64,000 bases of DNA from Deltaproteobacteria bacterium (GTDB lineage: Bacteria; Myxococcota_A; Polyangia; Polyangiales; Ga0077539), in assembly GCA_016218725.1 (NCBI GenBank), contig JACRDB010000092.1, positions 1-64,000 of the forward strand, in the 5' to 3' direction. This document shows, piece by piece, positions 48,661 to 56,496 of this stretch. The stretch's first letter is position 1; each line of letters starts with the position of its first letter. Both the position numbers and the translations under genes were made by a program. The notes beneath the pieces were generated by a model, which was not told where the DNA came from, did no database searches, and saw only the letters and a program-made list of their open reading frames with translations.

Positions 48661-49518
48661 TCACCGCCCGCAGCCGCCGCAGACGCCGCCGTGGCCGCGG
48701 CAGCACCGTCGGAAATCCACCCGGTCGCAGCCGCAGGTGGGGCTGAACGTGCCGTCGCAGCACCGCGCCCTTGCCCGCGGGAGCGGCGCCTGGAGCGGCG
48801 TCTGCGGCGCCGGGATCGGCGTCATCGTGGCCCAGGGGACCGTGCCCGATGGCCGCGGCGCGCTCGCGCCCGCCACCTCGACGCGCCACACCGGGTGGAG
48901 CTCCCAGAGCGAGGCCACCATCGGGGTCCCGTGACCGCACCCTCGCGCGCCGTCCCGATGGCACCAGTGGGCGCCGTCCCAGAAGGCCAGGCCTGTCAGG
49001 CGCACCCTCACCGGCAGCGAGAGATCCACCCGGTCTCCGCGCCGCAGCGACGCGCGCCCCACGGCAGCCAGCACCACCGCGCGGGCGCTCTCCCAGGGCG
49101 CGCCGTAGGGCACCTCGGCGACGAGCCTCGGGGCCTCGGGACCGGCGCCCGGCGCCGAGATCTCCAGGTGGAAATCACAGTCGTTGTCCTCCAGCTTGAC
49201 GCGCCAGAGGTCACCGTCCACCACCAGCACCTGCTCCTCGCGGGCATCCACCGGCGCGTCGCGCTCGCGCAGCCGAGGGTCTTCGACGCCCGCAGGCGGC
49301 GCCCACCCGAGGAGCGCGGTGACGGTCACGGGCGTCGCGTTGGCCGCCACCGGCGCGCGGTGCTTCATCCGGGTGCGGTACTGCCGCGAGAGCTCCGTGG
49401 TCGGGACACACCCCTGGGCGCGGGCCTCCGCGGGGAAGAACGCCGCCAGCGCGAGGCACAGCGCCTCCGCGCTCCGGAGACCACTCCCTCGGCCCGACCG
49501 GGCCGCCCTCGGGGTCAT
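48661..49518 (-). CDS. Secreted hypothetical protein with Cys-rich C-terminus
   Basis: Signal LCLALAAFFPAEARAQG; C-terminal CCDGTFSPTCGCDRVDFRRCCRGHGGVCGGCGR. Confidence 0.65.
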   Translation of the reverse strand: MTPRAARSGRGSGLRSAEALCLALAAFFPAEARAQGCVPTTELSRQYRTRMKHRAPVAANATPVTVTALLGWAPPAGVEDPRLRERDAPVDAREEQVLVVDGDLWRVKLEDNDCDFHLEISAPGAGPEAPRLVAEVPYGAPWESARAVVLAAVGRASLRRGDRVDLSLPVRVRLTGLAFWDGAHWCHRDGARGCGHGTPMVASLWELHPVWRVEVAGASAPRPSGTVPWATMTPIPAPQTPLQAPLPRARARCCDGTFSPTCGCDRVDFRRCCRGHGGVCGGCGR

Positions 49519-50090
49519 CACGCGAAGGGTTCGCACGGTGTAGGGCACGCGGTGGCCTCCACGGTCCCCTCCACGGTCCGGCGGTAACGCGCAAAGCGCT
49601 GCCCGGCCGTCCCGTCCACGGTGCAGCGAGGCCCCTCGGTGAAGCACACATAGGCGCTGCGCGAGGGACGCAGGAGCTCGAAGGTGTTCTGGCACACCTG
49701 CGGCTGCACCTCCAAGGTCGGACACTGCACGTACAAGGGCTCTCCCGTGAACGCTACGCCCTGGAGGCAGCGCCCGCCCGCATCACACGTAACCCGCACC
49801 GCCACGGGCTCACCTCCCTCTACATCACCGTACGTCACCCTACAGCCCTCGGCGGTGGTGCAGTAGAAGTCCCCGCCCGCGCCTCGGCGCTCCGGGCACG
49901 GGGCGAGGGAGATGTTCGCGCGGCGTTGAGGGTCCACCGCTCCGGCGTCGGACGCGGGTGGAACGACAAAACATGGACCTACCTCGGTGACCGTCGCATC
50001 CACGGCGGCGTCGGGGACGGCGGGCGACGGACACCCGAGGGCACCCAACACCGTCACCCCGAGCGCCCTCGGGAGGACCAGGGGCTTCAC
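49518..50090 (-). CDS. Hypothetical Cys-containing lipoprotein
   Basis: LGVTVLGALGCPSPAV lipobox; several Cys. Confidence 0.65.
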   Translation of the reverse strand: MKPLVLPRALGVTVLGALGCPSPAVPDAAVDATVTEVGPCFVVPPASDAGAVDPQRRANISLAPCPERRGAGGDFYCTTAEGCRVTYGDVEGGEPVAVRVTCDAGGRCLQGVAFTGEPLYVQCPTLEVQPQVCQNTFELLRPSRSAYVCFTEGPRCTVDGTAGQRFARYRRTVEGTVEATACPTPCEPFA

Positions 50091-52201
50091 GAGCCCTGGA
50101 GCTCCGAGAGGGCGTCGAAGCGCGCGATGCCCGCGGCGGCGTCGGCGATGCGCCCGAGGAGCCGCAGCCGCGCGTCGCGCACCGCGGGGTCCGGGTCCAT
50201 CACGAAGACCTCGGTGAAGAACCGGTCCACCGGCGCGCGCAGGGAGCGCGCCAGGAGCTCCAGCGCCGCGCCGTAGGACCGCGCCGCGAGCAGCCCCCGG
50301 AGCTCCTCCCGAGCCTCGTCCCAGCGGGCCAGCAGTTCGACCTCCGCGGGGGCCGTCAACAGCGCGCGGTCGGGCTCTCCCGCGGGCGCCTCACGGGTGA
50401 TGTTGAACACCCGCTTGAAGGCCACCGCCAGGTCCTGCGCGGGGGGCGTCGCCCAGAAGGCCCCGAGGGCCTCGGCGCGCTCCTGCACGTCCAGGGGCTC
50501 ATCCCGCCGCGCGCCCATGCAGGCGCTCACCACGTCCCGCGGGTGCGACGCCTCCAGGAGACCCCGGAGCCTCTCCGCGGCGAACTCCCTCACGGCCTCC
50601 GTGAGCTCCGCCTCACTGGCGCCAGCCACGGTCTCCCGCGCGCGCGCCGTGCGGGTGAGCTCCGGCTCCGTAAACCCTTGCAGGGCCTGCGAGACCAGCT
50701 CCCCGAAGCCCACCCGTAGCCGGTGCCGGAGCACCACCCTCAGGGCCCCCAGCACCGCCCGACGCAGCCCGAAGGGGTCCTCGCTCCCCGACGGGCGGAG
50801 CCCCGCGGCGAAGCAGCCCACCAGCGTGTCCACCCGATCGGCCAGCGCGAGCACCGCGCCCAGGGCACCCTCCGGTGGAGAGTCCGAGGCGCCGCGGGGC
50901 TGGTAGTGCGTCTCCACCGCGCTCGCCACGGCCTCCGGCAGCCCGTCGTGCCGGGCCTGGACCCCTCCGAGGGTCCCTTCGAGCTCCGGGAACTCCCCCA
51001 CCGTGAGGGTCACCAGGTCCGCCTTGGCCAGCGTGCCCGCGAGGCGGGCCTCCGAGGAGTCCACCCCCGGCGCCCGGGACGCCAGCCACGCGCAGAGCGC
51101 CCCGAGCCTCCGGGCCTTGTCCCCGTAGCTCCCGAGCTTCGCGTGGAAGGTCACCCCGTCCAGCGAGGGCACCCGCTCCGCGAGGGGGACCTTGCGGTCC
51201 TGGGCCTGAAAGAAGCTCGCGTCCTTGAGCCTCGCCCGCAGCACCCGCTCATTGCCCTGGCGGATCACCCCGGGCTCCTCGGCGGTGTTGCACACCGTCA
51301 CGAACACCGGCAGGAGCTCCCCGTGGCGCTCCCCCCGCGCCGCGAAATACCTCTGGTGCCCGCGCATCACGCTGGTGATCAGCGCCTCCGGCAACGCCAG
51401 GAAGGCCTCCTCAAAGCGCCCGAGGAGCGCGTGGGGCCACTCCACCAGCCCCAGCACCTCGCGCTCCAGAAAGGCATCCGGCACCAGCACCCCCCCCTCG
51501 GCCTCCACCACGCGCCGAAGCGCCGCCACCATGCGCTCCCGGCGAACCCCTGCGTCCGCCAGGACCTTCACGCCCTCCAGCACCGAGAGATACTCTGAAG
51601 GGTGCGGCACGGACACCGCACCTGGATGGAGAAAGCGGTGTCCGTAGGTTTCACGGCCGGACTGGAGGCCCGCGAAGGAGAAGGGCACGACGTGTGTTCC
51701 ATGGAGGCCCAGGAGCCACCGGACCGGGCGCCCGAAGGCCGTGTCTCCGTCCCCCCAGCGCATGCTCTTGGCGAAGGTGAGCCTGCGGCAGACGGCGCCC
51801 AGGACCTCCGGGAGGAGCGCCGAGGCCGGAGCTCCCGGGTGGTGCTTGACGGCGCGCAGGTAGCGCCCCTTGGGGGTGTCCGCGAGGGTGAGGGCGTCCA
51901 CCGGGAGGTCGCACTTGCGGGCGAAGCCCTCGGCGGCCTTGGACCAGCGCCCGTCGGGGGTGCGGGCTGCCCCCTCCGGGGGGCCCAGGAGCTCTTCCTC
52001 CCGGGCGGGGGCCTCGTCCGCGACGCTCTCCACCAGGGCGGCGAGGCGCCGGGGGGTGCCGTGGACCTTGAGCTCCCCGTGGGGGAGGTGGGCCTGGGAG
52101 AGCGCCTCCGGGAGCAGGGTTCGGAGCTGATCCAGGCCGTGGTCCAGGAAGGACGTGGGGAGCTCTTCACAACCGATTTCGAGCAGCAGCGCGGAGGCCA
52201 T
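50087..52201 (-). CDS. glyS: Glycyl-tRNA synthetase beta subunit
   Basis: MASALLLEIGCEELPTSFLDHGLDQL; KSMRWGDGDTAFGRPVRWLLGLHG; LADRVDTLVGCFAAGLRPSGSEDPFGLRRAVLG. Confidence 0.97.
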   Translation of the reverse strand: MASALLLEIGCEELPTSFLDHGLDQLRTLLPEALSQAHLPHGELKVHGTPRRLAALVESVADEAPAREEELLGPPEGAARTPDGRWSKAAEGFARKCDLPVDALTLADTPKGRYLRAVKHHPGAPASALLPEVLGAVCRRLTFAKSMRWGDGDTAFGRPVRWLLGLHGTHVVPFSFAGLQSGRETYGHRFLHPGAVSVPHPSEYLSVLEGVKVLADAGVRRERMVAALRRVVEAEGGVLVPDAFLEREVLGLVEWPHALLGRFEEAFLALPEALITSVMRGHQRYFAARGERHGELLPVFVTVCNTAEEPGVIRQGNERVLRARLKDASFFQAQDRKVPLAERVPSLDGVTFHAKLGSYGDKARRLGALCAWLASRAPGVDSSEARLAGTLAKADLVTLTVGEFPELEGTLGGVQARHDGLPEAVASAVETHYQPRGASDSPPEGALGAVLALADRVDTLVGCFAAGLRPSGSEDPFGLRRAVLGALRVVLRHRLRVGFGELVSQALQGFTEPELTRTARARETVAGASEAELTEAVREFAAERLRGLLEASHPRDVVSACMGARRDEPLDVQERAEALGAFWATPPAQDLAVAFKRVFNITREAPAGEPDRALLTAPAEVELLARWDEAREELRGLLAARSYGAALELLARSLRAPVDRFFTEVFVMDPDPAVRDARLRLLGRIADAAAGIARFDALSELQGS

Positions 52202-52303
52202 GGCGTTCGGCGCTCTAGCACAGGTCTCCGGGTGGTAGCAGACCACAATCTTCGCGGGGCGATTGAAGGTCTGGAGCCCCCCGACGTATCCTTCCGCGGA
52301 CCG

Positions 52304-54172
52304 ATGGCGAAGCAGACCCTGCTGGGCATGGCTACCACCGCCTCCCTCACCCCCGGGATGCTGGTGAGCGGGCGCTTCATGACCGACGACCTGGCGATGA
52401 TGCTCGGGCTGATCGCCGTGTACCGCGCCCGGGACACCAAGACCCAGCGCGCCGTGAGCCTCTGGATGGTGCCCCCGGGGATCTTGAAGGCCGAGGACGT
52501 CGAGGCCACCCGCAAGAGCGTGCGCGCCGCCGCGGCCTCGGCCCACAAAGACCTGGTGGTGCCCTTCGGGTCCTCCCTCCAGCCCGACGGCACGCTCTGT
52601 ATCGCCACGGAGCCCCTCGGGGAGACCAGCGTCGCGGACCTGATCGCGAAGAAGCGCCAGGACGGGGCCGTGCATGCCCTCTCCGCGGCGTACCCGCTGG
52701 TGGCCCACGTGACCAACGCGCTCACCGTGGCCCACAAGAGCCTCGCCCACGGGGCCATCGGGCCGGGGCTGGTGCGCATCGACGGCACGGGCAGGGTGAA
52801 GCTCGCGGGCCTCGGGGCCCTGCACCCGCTCCTGGGCCTCGGGGCGGTGCCGTCGCACTACCTGGCCCCGGAGGTGCGCCGCGGTGAGCCCCCGACCCCC
52901 CAGAGCGACATCTTCTCCGTGGGGGCCATGCTCTACGAGCTCCTGACGGGCGCCCTGGCGGACCCGAAGGTGCCCCCCTCGGAGCGCGTCCCGGGGCTCT
53001 CCCCCACGCTGGACATCGTCCTGGAGAGCTGCCTGGCGGACAACCCCGAGGACCGCTTCGAGAGCGCCGACGCGCTCAAGGGCGCCCTGGCCGCGCTGGT
53101 GGCGCCCACGGAGCGCCCCGCGGAGAACCTCGGGCTGGACATAGACATCGAGTTCGACCTCGACGTGGACCCCACCCGCGCGGAGAAGCACGGGGCCCGC
53201 CCGAGGACCCTCCCGCCCGGGCAGCTCCAGGCCTCGGCGGTGCTCCAGCACGCGGCTGCGTCGCAGCCCCCGGGGCCTCCTCCGCCCGCGGCTCCGGCGC
53301 TGCCCGACGGCGACCTGGACAGCCTGCTGAGCGTCGTGACCACCAACGACGCGGACCGCTGGATGTTCGTCCATGACGGGCTGGACCACGGCCCGCTCAC
53401 GGCCCGGGACCTGATCCTCGCGGTGCAGCGCCACGAGGTGCTCCCCGAGGACGAGGTGTTCAACATGGACACCTCGGAGCGAAAGCGCCTCCTGGACTGG
53501 CCTCAGTTCCGCGAGTTCGCAGAGACCGCCACGGACGAGCGGCGCGGCGCCGAGCGCAAGGCCGCCGTAGTGGCCGCCATCCGCGAGGAGGGCGTCACCC
53601 GCTGGAGCAAGCTGGTCATCGCCGCCGCCGCGGTGATCATGCTCTCCATCGTGGGCGTGGTGTACTACAAGACCCTCGGCCCCGGCGCCCGCAGGCCCCG
53701 CACCGCCGCGGAGATCGACAACCTCGTGGCCCGCGGGGAGCTCCCGGTGCAGACCTCCTCGGTGCAGCGCCTGCCGCCGCTGCCACCCTCCAGCGCGCAC
53801 CATTCCGGAGGCGGTGGCGGCGGAGGCGGAGGCGGAGGCGGCGGAATGCAGAGCTACGAGTCCGCCATGAGCGCGCCCATTGACTTCAACTTCGCCGCGG
53901 GCGGCGGAGGCGGCGGCGGCACCCTCTCGGACCCGGAGATCGTCCGGCCCCTGAACGGCAACCTCGGGCGCTTCGCGGGATGTCTGGCCGATGGGTCCGC
54001 GCGGCACGTCAACCTCCGGCTGGTCATCGGCGGCAACGGCCGCGCCGTGGGCGTCTCCGTCGCCAATGGCTCCAGCGCCGTGCGCTCCTGCGTGGCCGGC
54101 GTCGTCCGCTCCCTCTCCTGGCGGGCCTTCGGTGGCCCCCGTATCGGTCTATCGTGGGGCTTCGGATTCTAG
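52304..54172 (+). CDS. Pseudokinase + GYF_2-like + TM + polyGly + AgmX/PglI C-terminal-like protein
   Basis: Degenerate kinase fold with SHYLAPEVRRG...SDIFSVGAMLYELLTG; RWMFVHDGLDHGPLTARDLILAVQRHEVLPEDEVFNM; TM KLVIAAAAVIMLSIVGVVYY; GGGGGGGGGGGGG; C-terminal LNGNLGRFAGCLADG...VNLRLVIGGNGRAVGVSV. Confidence 0.82.
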   Translation: MAKQTLLGMATTASLTPGMLVSGRFMTDDLAMMLGLIAVYRARDTKTQRAVSLWMVPPGILKAEDVEATRKSVRAAAASAHKDLVVPFGSSLQPDGTLCIATEPLGETSVADLIAKKRQDGAVHALSAAYPLVAHVTNALTVAHKSLAHGAIGPGLVRIDGTGRVKLAGLGALHPLLGLGAVPSHYLAPEVRRGEPPTPQSDIFSVGAMLYELLTGALADPKVPPSERVPGLSPTLDIVLESCLADNPEDRFESADALKGALAALVAPTERPAENLGLDIDIEFDLDVDPTRAEKHGARPRTLPPGQLQASAVLQHAAASQPPGPPPPAAPALPDGDLDSLLSVVTTNDADRWMFVHDGLDHGPLTARDLILAVQRHEVLPEDEVFNMDTSERKRLLDWPQFREFAETATDERRGAERKAAVVAAIREEGVTRWSKLVIAAAAVIMLSIVGVVYYKTLGPGARRPRTAAEIDNLVARGELPVQTSSVQRLPPLPPSSAHHSGGGGGGGGGGGGGMQSYESAMSAPIDFNFAAGGGGGGGTLSDPEIVRPLNGNLGRFAGCLADGSARHVNLRLVIGGNGRAVGVSVANGSSAVRSCVAGVVRSLSWRAFGGPRIGLSWGFGF

Positions 54173-54948
54173 CCGCAAGGAACTCCGGTCTCGGCCTCTT
54201 CCTGTTTGTAGCAGGATGTGGGGAAGTGTCGGTAGTCCAGGGGATACCCGAGCCCGAGGCCAACCGCGTGGTGGCGGTGCTCGACCGGGCGGGGATCGCT
54301 GCTCGGAAGGAGGGTGACGACCTGGGAGGCACCGGCGGGGCGACGTTTCACGTGAGCGTGGGACGCGACGAGGTGGCCCAGGCCGTGGGGGTGCTCGGGG
54401 CCCACGAGCTGCCTCGCCGGGAGGAGCCGGGCTTTCAAGAGACCTTCGGGCCTCGCTCGCTGGTACAGACGGCCGCGGAGGAGCGGGCCCGCGGGGCCCA
54501 GGCCATCGCCGGGGAGCTCGCCCGCACCCTGGAGGCGCTGGACGGGGTGCTCGACGCCAGGGTGCACCTGGCGCTCCCGGAGACGCCGGACGTGGCCCTT
54601 GAAGACTCCGGGCTCCCGAGGCCCACGGCGTCGGTGTTCGTGAAGTACAGCACCCAGCGCCCTCCCTACGACGAGGCGCAGCTACGTCGCCTGGTCGCGG
54701 GCGCCGTGCCGGGTCTGCGCCCGGAGGACGTGACCGTGCTGGGGGTCTCCCGCGCGCTGCCTCCCTCGGCCACGGAGGCGAGGCTCGCGTGGGTGGGACC
54801 GCTGGCGGTGGCCCGAGGGAGCGCCGGCACCCTGCGTCAGGTGCTCCTCGGGCTCCTCGGGACCAACGTGCTCCTGGGCGCGGGGCTCCTCTGGAGCGTG
54901 CTGCGTCGGCGCCGCGAGGAGCCCTCGCTCCCGCCGCCCACCACCTAG
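54154..54948 (+). CDS. YscJ/FliF-family (SctJ-like) lipoprotein
   Basis: LFLFVAGCGEVSVVQGIPEPEANRVVAVLDRAGIAARKE; LARTLEALDGVLDARVHLALPE; ASVFVKYSTQRPPYDEAQLRRLVAGAVPGLRPEDVTVLGVS; C-terminal TM. Confidence 0.85.
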   Translation: MGLRILAARNSGLGLFLFVAGCGEVSVVQGIPEPEANRVVAVLDRAGIAARKEGDDLGGTGGATFHVSVGRDEVAQAVGVLGAHELPRREEPGFQETFGPRSLVQTAAEERARGAQAIAGELARTLEALDGVLDARVHLALPETPDVALEDSGLPRPTASVFVKYSTQRPPYDEAQLRRLVAGAVPGLRPEDVTVLGVSRALPPSATEARLAWVGPLAVARGSAGTLRQVLLGLLGTNVLLGAGLLWSVLRRRREEPSLPPPTT

Positions 54949-54951
54949 CGC

Positions 54952-56451
54952 TCACCCACCGACGAGGCGCGTGGAGAGCTCCTGGAGGTAGCACTCCAGG
55001 TTGGTGTAGCCGTCGGTCCCGAGGACCGCGCGCGAGAGGCCCGTGCCGTTGTGGTCGTCCTCGGAGGGGTCGAGGCCGTGGGCGCGCTCCCAGGCGTCGG
55101 GCATGCCGTCGTGGTCGCCGTCCGCGGGAGCTTGCGGCGCGGGGCCGACACGGAAGGCGTCGCCGCGGTCGATGCCCTCCTCGCCCTGCCACGAGGGCGG
55201 GCGCTGGTCCACCGGGGCCGAGAGGTACCCGAAGAGCCTGGTGTCCATGGGGTCCCTCGGAAACGCCCCGGCGCGGCGTTGGAGGAGCGCCTGGAGCCCG
55301 TCGGGGGGGTCCATGGTGACGGCGGGGTAGGGGTGCCTCTGGCCCCGCGAGGGGACGTCCGCGGTGCCCGCGGAGCGCGTGGTGCCCACCACCTGGAAGT
55401 TGTCCGCCCAGTAGATGTCGTTGCCACCCCGGGCGATGTCCGGCACCAGCATGGGCTGGTCGGTCCCGCGGCGGCGGACCATCACGTTGCCCGCCCAGTT
55501 CATGGCGAGGCGGAAATTCGAGGGCCCCACGGGGCAGTCGTTGCCCTCGTTGGTCCCCGAGCAGCGGTTGTAATACACCGGCATGGGGCCGTCGAAGACC
55601 AGGTTGTTCGTCACCTCGATGTGGAGCGTGCGGCCCGCGCAGTTGGACCGGCCCCGGCCGTCCGGGTTGTCCTCGCAGGAGAGCTCTGGCAGGCGCCCGA
55701 AGACCCCGTTGAACACGTTGTGGTGGAGCGTGAGCCCGTCCAGGGGATAGCGGTCCCGGGAGTAATTGATGAGAATCCCCGCGAGCTGGTAGTGGTCCCC
55801 CACGGGCTCGGCCAGGAGGCTCCACTGCACGGTCACGTCGTGCGAGCGGGAGATTTCCACGGACTCGTCCCGGGCGTTGGCGAAGGACACGTGGTCCACC
55901 ATCACGTGGTCGGCGCCCGCCAGGCGCAGGGTGTCGTCCTCGGAGCCCCGGAGCCGCAGGTGCCGGAGGATCACGTTGCGGCACTCGTTCTCTTCATAGA
56001 TGTTGTCGCAGAGGATCCCCCCGTGGATCACCACCCCCCCGGGCGAGGTCTGCCCCGCCACGGTCACGTCCCCGTGGTGGATCCAGAACATCCCTCGGAG
56101 CTCGCCGCTGACCCGAAAGACAATGGTCCGAGGCCCCGGCGTGTCGAGGCATGCCTGGAGGCTCCCCTCTCCCTCGGCGGCCCGGGTGGTCACCTCGCAC
56201 ACGCTCCCGCCCCGGCCTCCGGTGGTCGTGGCGCCAAAGCCCTCGGCCCCCGGGAAGCTCGGCACCGGCGCGGTGGACGGCCCCGTCCCGGGGGGCGTCC
56301 CGGGCCCCCGACCCGCCACCAGCGAGCCGCCCCCGGAGCTCACCAGGAGGCCCACGGACCCGTCCGCGGTGCCCCTCCCCTGGGTGCGGCTTCGACACCC
56401 CACCAGGCACCCGAGGACCGACAGCACCACCCACGAAGAACTTGCGCGCAT
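54952..56451 (-). CDS. Pectate lyase-like parallel beta-helix lipoprotein
   Basis: SVLGCLVGC lipobox; FPGAEGFGATTTGGRGGSVCEVTT; VILRHLRLRGSEDDTLRLAGADHVMVDHVSFANARDESVEISRSHDVTVQWSLL. Confidence 0.9.
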   Translation of the reverse strand: MRASSSWVVLSVLGCLVGCRSRTQGRGTADGSVGLLVSSGGGSLVAGRGPGTPPGTGPSTAPVPSFPGAEGFGATTTGGRGGSVCEVTTRAAEGEGSLQACLDTPGPRTIVFRVSGELRGMFWIHHGDVTVAGQTSPGGVVIHGGILCDNIYEENECRNVILRHLRLRGSEDDTLRLAGADHVMVDHVSFANARDESVEISRSHDVTVQWSLLAEPVGDHYQLAGILINYSRDRYPLDGLTLHHNVFNGVFGRLPELSCEDNPDGRGRSNCAGRTLHIEVTNNLVFDGPMPVYYNRCSGTNEGNDCPVGPSNFRLAMNWAGNVMVRRRGTDQPMLVPDIARGGNDIYWADNFQVVGTTRSAGTADVPSRGQRHPYPAVTMDPPDGLQALLQRRAGAFPRDPMDTRLFGYLSAPVDQRPPSWQGEEGIDRGDAFRVGPAPQAPADGDHDGMPDAWERAHGLDPSEDDHNGTGLSRAVLGTDGYTNLECYLQELSTRLVGG

Positions 56452-56496
56452 GGCGGGTACTGTTGGCCGGTTTGGGCTAGAGTGGCAACACCCACC

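Noticed and set aside
52202-54007. N-terminal ~600-aa extension of the glyS ORF
   Set aside because: Antisense to the pseudokinase-GYF gene; the GlyS N-terminus (MASALLLEIGCEELP) defines the start at 52201.
55051-56496. N-terminal extension of the 59160-ending ORF (1369 aa)
   Set aside because: Lipoprotein signal MPYLSRWLLGSLLAVLLLALGC defines the start at 56497; the extension is antisense to the pectate-lyase gene.
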